This document shows, in pieces, positions 1-9,305 of a DNA stretch of 21,037 nt. The notes beneath the pieces were generated by a model that saw nothing but the letters and a program-made list of their open reading frames with translations, searched no databases and was not told the DNA's origin. Location: the NCBI GenBank assembly GCA_003427395.1, contig BFEA01000321.1:716140-737176 (forward strand), in the 5' to 3' direction. The DNA comes from Chara braunii (Eukaryota > Streptophyta > Charophyceae > Charales > Characeae). Positions within the stretch are counted from its first letter, which is position 1, and the number at the start of each line of letters is the position of its first letter. The position numbers and the translations under genes are program-made.

Positions 1-650
1 GCGGAGGTGGGCGAAGGTGGGCGGGGGTGGGCGGAGGTTGGCGGAGTCGGACGGAGGTTGGTGGAGGTAGGTGGGTCGGACGGAGGTTGGCGGAGTCGGA
101 CGGAGGTTGGCGGAGGTAGGTGGGCGGAGGTTGGCGGAGATGGGCGGAGGTTGGCGGAAGTGGGTGGAGGTAGGTGGGCAGAGGTGGGCGGAGGTAGGTG
201 GATGGAGGTGGGCAAAGGTTGGCGGATTCGGGTTGAGGTTGGCAGAGGTGGGCGGAGGCGGGCGGAGGTTGGCGGAGTCAGACGGAGGTTGGCGGAGGTG
301 GGCGAAGGCTGGTGGGCAGAGGTGGGCGGAGGTTGGCGGAGATGGGTGGAGGTTGGCGGAGGTGGGCAGAGGTAGGTTGGCAGAGGTTGGCAGGATGGGC
401 GGAGGTTGGTGGAGATGGGCGGAGGTTGGCAGAGGTGGGTGGAAGGAGGTTGGTGGAGATGAGCGGAGGTTGGCGGAGGTGGGCGGAGGTAGGTGGGCGG
501 AGGTTGGCGGAGATGGGCGGAGGTGGGCGGGGCTGGGAGGAGGTTGGCAGAGATGGGCGGAGGTTCATGGAGGTGGGCGGAGGTAGGCGGGCAAATGTTG
601 GCGGAGGTAGGCGGAGGTAGGTGGGTGGAGGTTTGCGGAGATGGGTACGT
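1..650 (+). repeat. G-rich 10-bp minisatellite (GGCGGAGGTT / GGCGGAGGTG type)
   Basis: The stretch is built almost wholly from 10-bp units such as GGCGGAGGTT, GGCGGAGGTG and GGCGGAGATG, with 5-bp slips and a GGAGTCGGAC variant near 51, 93 and 273. The plus strand is very rich in G and has runs of two to three G every few bases, so it could form G-quadruplexes. Because 10 is not a multiple of 3, all plus-strand frames stay open as 10-residue peptide repeats (AEVGG, RRLAEMGG). These reading frames are by-products of the repeat and not genes. The array starts before the window and decays after about 640. Confidence 0.95.
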
Positions 651-1039
651 TGTAGCTTTGTTTGTCGGGTACCGTACGTCTTTGTAGGTCTTTGTCGAAC
701 AGGGTAGGGTTTTTGTTGCATAGGGCGGGTCGTAGAACCGTTGGGGTACTGTAGGTCTTTCTCACCCTCCAGTCAGTCGGCTGCAACAGGCCAACGACCT
801 GGGCCTACCGGGTAGCTATCTTCACCACGGGCTGATCGAGTCCGCCCGCTGTCCTACCAGGCCGACGGCTCGGATCGACCCGCAATCTTAAGATTTCAGA
901 TCGCGCGAGGATCCAGGATGTTTCGCTGGCTCGACGGTCCGGATGTTCGCACGATCTTAAATTCTGGAAGTCTTAAGATCACGTGAAGATTCGGACCGTC
1001 GGACTAAGCGGCCCGGTGCTTATTTTTCTCACGTTAGTG
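651..1039. other. GC-rich unique sequence, no gene seen
   Basis: This stretch follows the minisatellite. A short phrase of the type GTACTGTAGGTCTTT occurs twice (about 668-692 and 745-760). From about 790 to 1000 the sequence is GC-rich with words such as GGTCCGGA, CTGGGCCTACC and a perfect 12-bp palindrome AATCTTAAGATT at 884-895. Similar wording recurs at 12240-12545. No coding potential was found. It could be a decayed transposon end. Confidence 0.5.
932..1001. repeat. Imperfect inverted repeat, 29-bp arms
   Basis: The left arm (932-960) begins CGACGGTCCG and ends GATCTTAA. The reverse complement of the right arm (973-1001) matches it at 24 of 29 positions, with a 12-nt spacer (961-972). 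The outer 10 bp and the inner 8 bp are perfect. It could be a hairpin or the remains of a small inverted-repeat element. No target-site duplication was evident. Confidence 0.75.
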
Positions 1040-1079
1040 ATTTTAACAAATGTAGGGATAACAATAAAAATCCAAATCA

Positions 1080-1329
1080 TAAAAATTTAATTACCTTGGC
1101 AAATGACACATCGGCAAGGGTTAAGACATAAGGGCGAAAAAACACAACCAACCTAGACCTCGGACTAACACTCAACAGTAGTCGTAACAATATATATATA
1201 TATTTATCTTAAATCACTATAAAAAAAACCATAGGGTGAAAACATAAGCAAACGCAACCTTACCACCAATAACAACCCTAAATACTAAAGGGCACATCTA
1301 ACTAAACTTCTTGAAACAAGGGTGAAGAC
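1080..1329. repeat. Outlying, highly diverged copy of the A/C-rich repeat field
   Basis: AT-rich sequence. Around 1150-1270 it carries the same order of words as the longer module seen at 3088-3185: ACACTCAA, then AACA..., a TTATCTTAAATCA-like stretch, ACCATAGGG and ACCACCAATAACAACC. It also contains a short (TA)n run at about 1190-1203. It shows that the repeat field existed on both sides of element E1, which supports E1 being an insertion. There is no coding potential. Confidence 0.4.
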
Positions 1330-1668
1330 CTAGGTTACCTGGTCAGACGTCAGAACCCCCCTTGGTTGGTCAACCGGTCCGACGTCCTCCCGGGGCAGTC
1401 TGTCCTAGCTCGAACCACAAAAAAAAAAAAAAAAAAAAAACGAAAACAAACTATGTTATGCAGAAAAAAAATGAACAACGTTTTCGCTGGGATCACATCG
1501 AAATTCTTTATGAAATTGAAAATAATAAATAAAATTAAAGACACCTTCAATTTTTATTTTTTTTTCGTGCTTTAAACTGATAAAATCGGAGTTGTCTGCG
1601 CCTTGACGTCCGGGACCCCCCTAACTGTCCGGCCAGGACGTCCTGCCATCGAACAATTGGTAATATAG
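1330..1668 (+). mobile_element. E1: non-autonomous TIR element, 339 bp, probable 8-bp target duplication
   Basis: The left end reads CTAGGTTACC and the right end, GGTAATATAG, is a decayed inverted copy (compare GGTGACCTAG in E2). Flanks GTGAAGAC (1322-1329) and GTGAAAAC (1669-1676) match at 7 of 8 positions, as an old target-site duplication would. The internal order is a GC-rich outer arm with GACGTC and CCCCCC (1343-1418), a poly-A tract (1419-1440), an AT-rich inner arm with CTATGTTATGCAG and GATCACATCGAAATTC (1451-1530), a TTTTTTTTCGTG motif near 1560, then a second GC-rich arm (1600-1655). It encodes nothing. An 8-bp duplication fits the hAT or P superfamilies, but the termini do not settle which. 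Confidence 0.7.
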
Positions 1669-4588
1669 GTGAAAACTTACTTAAGTTTAGAAAGACCTGC
1701 CTAAGCACCAAGGACTGGGTCTATGGCAACAGGGTCTAAACTATTACATCGAGGCTCCACAAGAAACTACAATAGGACGTACGATACCACCGACAAAAAA
1801 CGATCATGCCAAGACCAACCACCATTCAAGGACCTTTTAGAGCACCAAAGACAAACTTCAAGTTTAAAAAACCTAGACCTAAAGAGAAAACAAAACTGCA
1901 AGGACATGACTAGAGCACAACCAACCTAAACCCAGACCCCGGAGCCAGACCCAAATCTAAACTAGCACTCGAAACCAGCACCACAGTACACAACATTGAC
2001 ATCGACACAAACAAATCATGAGATGGTACGACCAGAAAGGAGAACCAACCTAACTAAAAGCCGACCTAAAAAACGAAAGAATTGATATGAAACAACAAAA
2101 GACCAGACATAGTGGTACAAGCTCGACTTTTATTCCGAAGAAGCAGCCTAAGCATCAAGGATCAAGCCTTAAAGTCAAGGAATCAGTCATATGGAAGCTA
2201 GAGTCGTCCTGCAGCGTCAAGAGCCGTGCTAAAAAAAAAGAATACGAGCCTTAAACATCAAGTCAAGATACTAATCCAAGACTCGTGCATGAAGGACCAT
2301 CTCCGAGCACCAAGGACAGACTTTGTGCCTCAAAACCAGATGCAAAAATTGGAAATTCAAGGGTTATACTGTTGATGGACCAAAAAACTACAGAAATGGT
2401 AAGGACCTAGGACCCCGAGCTACAAGGACGACGTCGTGAGCAATACGTAAAGACCAACAACACACTAAATATTTCTTACATTAACACAAAGGAACCATAG
2501 ACCAAAACATCAATGAAAAGGACAATCCTAACCACTAAGAACCTCGACCTCTAACTCGATTGTCTAAATCATTCGTCGCAGACAAACAACATATTTCACA
2601 CCAGTCAAATCATCATAAAGAATTATGGGACGACAAGACAACTAAGGAAGATTAGCCTAGCCACCGAGAATGAACATTAATACTGGAGGATTGACTTGAG
2701 GATCCAGATAGAGTGACAAATGATTCATTTAGATTCTGCAGACCAGGCCTCCTGTGCATGAACAATCGATTCCAAAAATCGAAGGATCAGACTCATGACA
2801 ACACGGACCGACCTGTTGTGTACAAGGCCCGACCAAAGCAGCAAGACTAAGGCTGCCTCAAACACCGAAGATAAATCACTAATCCAATGAATAACCCTGA
2901 GCAATGAAGGATCAACCATCATCCCAAGGATCATACCAAATCATAAAAAGTCGCCACAATGATCAATACTTCGAAAAACAAGGCCAAGAAACTAATAAAA
3001 CAAGTCTTAGATTCTAAGGATAAGGCCACACAACGAGCAGTAAAAATCTAGATCTCACACTACAAGGACGGGGTGATAACCAGCACTCAAAGATCAACAA
3101 CACACTGGACGACGTTTAGATTAAGACAAAGATACCATGAGGCAAAAACAACATCAAGGAAGATAATCCTAACCACGAAGAACCAGGGATTGGAAACCCT
3201 ACCAAAGTCTAAACCAACACTCGACATCCAGTTCCATATTACACATCTCTCAAATCCTCACAGACAACTAATTTATTGAAAAAAATGAGCAAAGGACAAA
3301 CGTAAGAACTCAAAGACTACATAAAAAAAACGAAAATAAGGCCAACAAGTTCCAAGGACAAAGCCAAAGCACGACCGACCAAGACATAGACCCCGCACGA
3401 CAAAGACCAAAACCGAACCAACACTCGAGAATCAACACAGTTTACACAAGACTCGAATCAATAGAAAGAAACCATGCTATCTAATAAGCAACGAGTAAAA
3501 GTCTAACCAACAAGAACCAATATACATACGGCCAGACTGACCTTAACCAAGAAGAGATCAGACAAAGAGTCCAAGGACCCACTCAGATTCTGAGGGCCAG
3601 ACTAAGCATGAAGCAACCCGCTTTAACACTGAAGGACCAAACCGATGACAATAATAATCGGCGTGGAATGTTGAGGGTCAAGCTAAAACAACAAGAATTT
3701 TGCCTAAAACACCAAGGACCAACCAAAAACACTGAAGGGCTTGGAATGTCGAGGGTAAAACTAAAACAACAAGAATTTGACCTGAAACAACAAGAATTTG
3801 GCCTGAAACAACAAGAATTTGGCCTGAAACACCAAGGACTAGCACTAGGAATCATAACCAGGTCCAAGAACTTCAAACCAGACCCGACACTCTAACGATT
3901 ATGCCAAAGCATAACTAGTCATAACCTAGGCCCATAATTGCGAGGACCATGTCAAAACTAACATTTGAGGACCAACACCACAGAAACCATGAAACAAAAT
4001 CATGGGCAACGAGGACTAACCTAACCACAAAGACATGACACAAACATTGTATGATTGACCTACATTAACGGTGGACAAGAAAGGATGGCGAAGGACCAAA
4101 CCAGCTTTACAAGGATCAGCCGAAGAGCCAGGAACTGAGCCTAAAAATAAAAGGACCAGGCCTGTGGCAATAAGGACCAACGTACAATATTGAGGGTCCT
4201 GCAAAAACAACAAGGATATGGCTTAAAATACGAAGGACCAACCACTATTCTACGAACCACGTCGACACTTAAGGAGGATCGAACACCATTCCTATGACCA
4301 TGGTAAAGCACCCGGGGGAACTCTACGAGTCAAAGACTAGGTCCAAAGCCAAAAAAACAGACCCCAGACATTAAGGACCGAAGCATGGCATAACCAATAA
4401 GTACCTATATGCCTTACAACGAGAACCAAGTCCGGACCAACACTAGAGGATCAACACCATGTTTATAAAAAGTTTAGGTAAAAGATGAGACATTCATAGC
4501 CGGAATCGTCAAATCACTCACCTTAAAACAACTAAAAAGTTATTGAAAAAATATTGTACGAACAACGAGCGGTACATTTTTCCTCGGG
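1669..4588. repeat. Degenerate A/C-rich repeat field (21-bp monomer plus about 100-bp module)
   Basis: The whole stretch is an eroded repeat. The short unit is about 21 bp, with the core words CAAGGACCAAGCC and CTGAAACAC, seen as AGCACCAAGGAC, AAGCATCAAGGATCAAGCC, AAGGACCAACC and many variants. A second, longer module recurs at about 1975-2060, 2446-2535, 2588-2680, 3088-3185, 3424-3510, 3968-4030 and 4446-4530. It has the order ATCAACAACACA, (TCAAATCA)ACACAAAGAAACCATGAGAC, AAGGA.GATAATCCTAACCACGAAGAACC. Strand composition is strongly skewed to A and C on the plus strand. No ORF in it looks coding. Related blocks lie at 9205-9250 and 14190-14600. Confidence 0.8.
3692..3853 (+). repeat. Best-preserved 21-bp tandem units
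   Basis: Units begin at 3692, 3713, 3734, then 3770, 3791, 3812 and 3833, most at exactly 21-bp spacing. The middle units share CAAGAATTTGGCCTGAAACA almost unchanged, while flanking units read CAAGGACCAACC or CAAGGACTAGCAC. The two slipped units (3734-3769) total 36 bp. The translated 7-residue peptide repeat (KQQEFGL) is a consequence of a 21-bp period. This patch gives the phase and consensus for the surrounding eroded field. Confidence 0.9.
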
Positions 4589-4883
4589 CTAGGCTACCTG
4601 AGTGGCATAGGATTACTTGCCCGCCCACGAAAAAAAATAAATAAATAAAACAATCATTTTTTATTTGATTTTTACGTTAATTTCGATAAGGAATTTTGAT
4701 GTGACCCTGATGCAAAAATTGTTTTTATTATTTCTCCACAAAACATAGTTTTTGCGGATTTTTTTGATTTTTTTTTTTTTTTTTTGAAACTTGGACTTTT
4801 TTTTCTGCTAGGACATCACATCCTTACACAGCCAGGCCGCCTTGGAAAACAAGGTGACCCGGTCGGCCCGGTTGGTGACCTAG
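4589..4883 (-). mobile_element. E2: second copy of the E1-type TIR element, reversed
   Basis: The plus-strand start CTAGGCTACC (4589) and end GGTGACCTAG (4874-4883) are terminal inverted repeats, both matching the E1 start. Read on the minus strand, it has a GC-rich outer arm (ACCGGGCCGACCGGG), GTCCTAGC just before the A-rich stretch (as in E1), a poly-A tract (minus-strand sense of 4767-4785), the inner arm AACTATGTTTTG...GGTCACATCAAAATTCCTTAT, and TTTTTTTTCGTG before the other GC-rich arm. All parts are in E1 order. The target duplication is not convincing (TCCTCGGG versus ATTTCGAG). It is non-coding. Confidence 0.7.
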
Positions 4884-5398
4884 ATTTCGAGAATGAAAAA
4901 CACATAATAGAACTCACCCGAAAACACCTTGCGAAGTTCACACCTCACATGCTTTCCTCTTACCACGCAGCGTGCATCCTTAAGCGTCTGCTCAAGTTTA
5001 ACAGCTAAATACGAAAAAATAAAGAAACCCACACACAAACAAGCTTCCACAATGCCTGCTCAGACAAACAATTATGCAAGAGAGAAACTTGTAAAGTAGA
5101 AGTGTCATTAAAAAAACATAAAAGTACGAACTTCAAAATGAGTTTTAAATTTCATTACTCAATGATAAGAGGTTATCCAACGTATGTTTTTGGGTCGAAG
5201 AATCATACCCAAAGATCCAAATAAAACTCATGAAAATAACCAATGAAAATGTCAATGCACGAATTTCAAACACGAGGAGATTGCAAAAGAAAAGGGGAAA
5301 ACAAAAAATATACCATTTATATGACAACTGTTTCCTAAGTAAAGACGATGACAGTAACAAACAAAAAATAATAAATCATCAATATCTTGTTAATGTGC
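4884..5398. other. AT-rich, no gene seen
   Basis: This is A/T-rich sequence between E2 and the pseudogene. Short open frames occur on both strands (for example 5145-5360 minus and 5230-5412 plus), but they overlap each other and have low-complexity composition. It would be the 3' flank of the minus-strand pseudogene. No promoter, RNA gene or repeat was recognised. Confidence 0.5.
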
Positions 5399-6297
5399 CT
5401 AAAATACTGTAATACACTTCTCCATATCATCAGCTGAAAATTTTATAAAATTTTCATTTACGAAAGCTCCACGAATATTTCAAGCAAACTCTCAAAGAAG
5501 AGTTCAATCAGATTGTCTATCTAACGGTCCAAGTATAAGTTAATTACTTCGTCGAAAATCACGGAAGACCATTCAGGTGCACCAACGTTCCCTTCTGGCT
5601 ACTCGACCGATTAGTGAGAGGCGGCTCCATAGTGACTTGCCATGAAAAAGAGGGATGGACAATATCTTCACAACACTCTGGTAGTGCTGAGACAACAATC
5701 TTAAAAACTTTCAATGCCTTTCTGCTCTGCTCGCCCTCCCCAAATGCCTCGAGATATAAAACTTGTTTCCTCAATGACCCTGTCATTCACATATACTTCC
5801 CATCGCAATCGTACTCGGTAATGAGCTGAATCTTTTTTGCTCGTCTATCGTTAATGTCCACGTCGTAAGCTACTCTCTCTTCTCTTTTACCATCTTCACG
5901 ATATTGTGGCATATGCCGAGAAAATCTCCTCTCAAACGCCATCACTCTCTCCCCAATGCTTGTAGAGCTAAAAGCGACAAGTTCTGTAGCTGTCGTTATT
6001 CTTGCCATTAAAAAATCTTCCCCCTCAACTCAATGAAGTAACAATGGTTACCCCTCCCCCACTCCGAAGACCCTCTCTTGTTCGAAAGAGCTCTACGCAA
6101 AAAAAATCCAAAATCAACCTATTGCCTTCCTGCACCTCCTTAGAGCTACTTATACTAAGCGAAATGAAACAGTCTTTCAATGTCTTGACATTGCTACTAG
6201 CTGAGAACCGTGTGGGATGAAAAAACACTATTACCTTGTGACACTTATTAACTCTCATTTTCAAAAAACTATCACCCGGCATATCAATACATATCAT
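5399..6297 (-). pseudogene. Broken protein-coding region of about 300 codons, family not recognised
   Basis: Reading from ATG at 6297 down to TAG at 5399-5401 gives consecutive, protein-like segments in shifting frames. They are 6297-6025 (contains KCHKVIVFFHP and SSKEVQEGNRLIL), 6008-5787 (contains ERVMAFERRFSRHMPQYRED and AYDVDINDRRAKKIQL), 5786-5562 in the same frame after a TGA at 5787-5789 (contains KVFKIVVSALPECC), then about 5583-5461 in another frame (APEWSSVIFDEVINLYLD, an in-frame TAG at 5521-5523, then IDNLIELFFESLLEIFVE). The last is 5462-5399 in a third frame (FVNENFIKFSADDMEKCITV, then stop). The damage is two internal stops, frameshifts near 6009-6030, 5570-5583 and 5460, and a TAA at 5458-5460 in the old frame. 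The segments are mixed-charge with amphipathic helices at the C-terminal end. I do not recognise the family. A fast-evolving host gene, a transposon protein or a captured gene are all possible. A multi-intron reading was considered but splice sites do not repair it. Confidence 0.5.
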
Positions 6298-7029
6298 TAT
6301 CCCAAATATTAGTTATATTTCGATTATATTTTGGACAGTCTATAGTTTTTAAAAAAATATTTCGAAATGAATTTCCTTCTACACTCTACAATTTTGTATA
6401 TAAAAATTTAAAAATCCTAAAAATTTTTATATACACTTTTGTTTGGGCCCACTACTATGTCGATTGAATGTTGTACATTGCCGACTTGATGTTACTCTAG
6501 ACGAGTAGTACTACAACGATGAGCCCTATCCAAACTACTATTTGAGTTAGGTTATACTGTATGAACTTAATGCATATACTATTTGGTAAAATTGAGACCC
6601 TCGTCTACTTCCTTGAAACATTTTTTCACTGCGTGAGATGAAAAAGCACTACTACCTTGTGATACTTATTGACTCTCCTTCTAAAAGAACTACTATGTGA
6701 TTGGTCTTCCTCACTTATCATTATCCCAAATATTAGTCATATTTCGATTTTATTTCGGACAGCCTATAGTTTTTTAAGGAGTGTTTCGAAAATGGATTTA
6801 CCTCTGTAATCTATAATTTTGTATAAAGATTTTTATATACACTTTTGTTTCGGCCCACTACTATGTTGATTGAGTTCTATACAATGCAGACTTGAAAAAA
6901 ACGCGAATTACTATAACAATGAGTTTCATCGACATAGTATCTGAGTTCAATTATATTATATGAACAAAATGCATGTACTATTTTGTCAAATCGAGACCCT
7001 CATTTACTTAAAGATGTTTTTTCACTATC
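6209..7029 (-). repeat. Tandem duplication of the pseudogene 5' region (421-bp offset, two copies)
   Basis: Copy 1 (about 6209-6630) and copy 2 (about 6630-7029) align along their length. Shared stretches include GATGAAAAA.CACTA.TACCTTGTGA, TCATTATCCCAAATATTAGT, GGACAG.CTATAGTTTTT, TTTTATATACACTTTTGTTT and CATTTTTTCACT at the junctions. Each copy contains the ATG on the minus strand (6297 and 6721), the first dozen or so codons and the upstream TATA-like region. In copy 2 the reading frame stops after 31 codons, at the point where similarity to copy 1 ends. Confidence 0.85.
6424..6433 (-). promoter_or_regulatory. Candidate TATA box upstream of the pseudogene
   Basis: The minus strand reads TATATAAAAA about 127 nt upstream of the pseudogene ATG (6297). 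The same motif and its neighbourhood (GGCCC/GAAACAAAAGTGTATATAAAAAT) are kept in the second copy of the duplication at 6830-6839. Shared motif and position are what can be seen. Function as a core promoter is inferred. Confidence 0.3.
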
Positions 7030-7060
7030 GATCCCCCCGAATAAATCATGATGGTTACTT

Positions 7061-7145
7061 GCTTGAGACATTTTTTCGCTACTAGTTACAAACTCTTATC
7101 TGTCCGAGACGTTTTTTCGCTTCTCGTTACAAACTCATGTCTGTG
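7061..7145. repeat. 41-bp tandem repeat, two copies
   Basis: GAGAC.TTTTTTCGCT, followed by GTTACAAACTC and T.TCTGT, starts at 7065 and again at 7106. It resembles the junction motif AACATTTTTTCACT of the 421-bp duplication (6617-6630 and 7012-7026), so the junction sequence seems to have been copied several times. Confidence 0.75.
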
Positions 7146-7399
7146 CAAGACCTTCTCTACAGAGACCTTTTGGTTGGCGCCGCCTACCATTTTGCTCCGG
7201 TAAACCAACCGCTGAAACTTGCAGAACAAAATTGCATCGGAAAATAATAATTGAGAAAAAAGTCGTTGGCTAAACCTAAGCGTAAACCTAACTGCAAGTT
7301 TCATCTGACCCGATCTCCACACCAAGTCTCACCCCCCGTCCTTAACCTCATCTCATAAATATGTTTCTGAAACCTTTATTACATGAGTACTAAACCTAA
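7146..7399. other. Short unique stretch, no gene seen
   Basis: This is mixed-composition sequence between the 41-bp repeats and the GAGTA satellite. An 11-bp word GAAACTTGCAG (about 7214-7224) recurs inverted as CTGCAAGTTTC (about 7292-7302). A minus-strand open frame (7086-7325) runs through part of the 41-bp repeats and has no recognisable domain, so I do not call it. Confidence 0.4.
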
Positions 7400-8900
7400 T
7401 TCATGACCAGTAGCGAGTGAAGTCGCATAGAGAATGACGAATATAGAAGAGACTTGCGAGTACAGTAGAGTAAAGAGTAGCGAGTACACTAGAGCAGAGA
7501 GTAGCAAGTATACTAAAGAAGAGAGTAGCGAGTACAGGAGAGTCGAGAGTAGCAAGTAGAGTACAGTGGAGAGTGACTAGTAAAGTATAGCGGAGAGGGG
7601 CGAGTAGAGTATGGAGAGTAGAGTTGAACGACTCGGCTAGAGTAAAGAGTAGCGAGTAGAGAGTGGTGAATAGAGTATGGAGGGCACTGTCCAAAGAGAG
7701 GGTAGAGTAGAGAGTGAAGTAGAGTAGCCTATAACTAGGGGGAAGTTGAGCATAGAGAGTAGAGTACTCTTTCTCTGCTCTACTTTGTATACTCTACTTG
7801 CTACTCTGTACTCTACTTTACTCTCCTCTTCTCTCTATACTCTACTTGCTACTCTCTACTGTCCTCGTATACTTTCTCCTCTATTGTAGGATAGATAGCA
7901 TAGTCTGCTCTCCTCTCCTCTACTTGCTACTCTAAACTCGACTCGCGAGTAGAGTGAAAAATATAGTACTCTTTCCTACTCTCTACTCTACTCTATCTCT
8001 ACTCGAGACTCTCTACTCTACTCTACTCTACTCGAGACTCTCTACTCTACTCTACTCATACTCGATACTCTCTACTCTACTCTGTTTGATACTCTCTACT
8101 CTATTCTATTCGTTACTATACACTCTACTCTATTCTACACTCTACTCTACTCTACACTATTCTCCTCTACTCTCGATATTGTACCAAATACTTTTTTTAC
8201 TCTACTCTACTCATGCATATACAGTAGAGAGTAAAGTATTTTACTCTACTCATCGTTACTCTCTAAACTCTCCTTGCTACTCTACTCGACTAACGACTCT
8301 GTACTTTACTCGTTACTCTTTATTCTTCTCTGCTCGCTACTCTCTAGTCTACTCCTCTCCATTCTCTATCATGTACTTGCTACTCTACTCTATTCACTAC
8401 TCTTTACTTTACTCTCTACTCTCTACTTTACTCTCTACTCTCTACTCTCTACTCGCTACTCTCTACTCACTACTCACTACTCACTACTCGCTACTCTCTA
8501 CTCTACCCTATAGGCTACTCTCTACACTTCTCTACTTTGAACTCTACTCTCTAGAAAACTAGAGATTGGCGAGTAGAGTAGAGTAAAGAGTATCGAACAC
8601 AGTCCAGTAAAGAATACCGAGTACAGTAGAGTAGAGAGTAGTAAGTAGAGTAGAGCGTAGCGAGTAGAGTAAAGAGTCGCGAGTAGAGTGAAGAGTAGTG
8701 AGTAAATAGAGTGAGAAGTAAAGTAGAGTAGAGAGTACAGAGTATTGAGTACAGTAGAGTAACGAGTACTGGGTAGAGGAGAGTAGAGAGTGGCACGTAC
8801 GACATAGAGAGCAATGTTGCTTAGAGGGAAGAGTAGAGTAGAGAGTAGAGTAAAACAAAGTTTAGAAAGTAACAAATATAGCATAGAGAGTAGAGTAAGC
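7400..8900. repeat. GAGTA-type satellite with two strand switches (purine / pyrimidine / purine)
   Basis: Units of about 19-20 bp built from GAGTA and GAGTAGC (GAGTAGAGAGTAGCGAGTA type) fill the region. From 7400 to about 7765 the plus strand is purine-rich. From 7765 to about 8555 it is the complement (TACTCGCTACTCTCTACTC). From 8559 to 8900 it is purine-rich again. The switch points are palindromic: AGAGTACTCT at 7761-7770, and TCTCTAG / AAAA / CTAGAGA at 8548-8565. Long ORFs giving LLSTLYSLL-type peptides on both strands come from the repeat. The decayed edges are at about 7400-7440 and 8850-8900. Confidence 0.95.
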
Positions 8901-9290
8901 AAAGCAAACGACACACATAATGGCATGAGGTACAATGCCACGACACAATGTATGCACACCACAGACACCGACTGACACACTTAGATGACCACACAAAGGC
9001 GACAACGTACACTGTGGCACACTGAGCAATTGTAGGCTAGAGACTACTGCATACTGAATCAATAACTAACACTACGGTGGCGCTACAAGCTACAGGCTAC
9101 AAAGTGAATGAAAGTCAAACGGTCTTGTCACACCACTTGCTCAATCTGACCCTAAACAATGCTCTCAGCCTAAGCCTAAACCTTACTACTTCGTACTGAA
9201 TCAAGAACTGCGAAGTTGAGGGCATAGCCAAAACAACAAGAATTTAAGGGTGAGTTGGGATTAGTGAAAGACAATAACTTGTGGTTAGTA
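8901..9290. repeat. Mostly anonymous; contains a short relic of the 21-bp repeat
   Basis: About 8901-9150 shows nothing beyond CA-rich wording. At 9205-9250 the phrase GTTGAGGGCATAGCCAAAAC, followed by AACAAGAATTT, matches the 21-bp field: compare 3671-3700, and nearly word for word 14243-14279. The stretch just before it (9150-9200: CCCTAAACAATGC..AGCCTAAGCCTAAACC) has the same style. Confidence 0.55.
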
Positions 9291-9305
9291 CTACTTATTA
9301 CTAAG

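Noticed and set aside
7-721. Several long ORFs on both strands with AEVGG / RRLAEMGG or PPPTSANLRPP repeats
   Set aside because: They arise from the 10-bp minisatellite, are open in all forward frames at once, and have no non-repeat domain.
5434-5461. A 28-nt GT...AG mini-intron at one of the pseudogene frameshifts (minus strand)
   Set aside because: Removing it does not restore a reading frame (a TGA follows at once), and no similar intron fits the other lesions.
7401-8858. ORFs up to 202 codons encoding LLSTLYSLL-type peptides on both strands
   Set aside because: They are the reading of the GAGTA/TACTC satellite; both strands and several frames are equally open.
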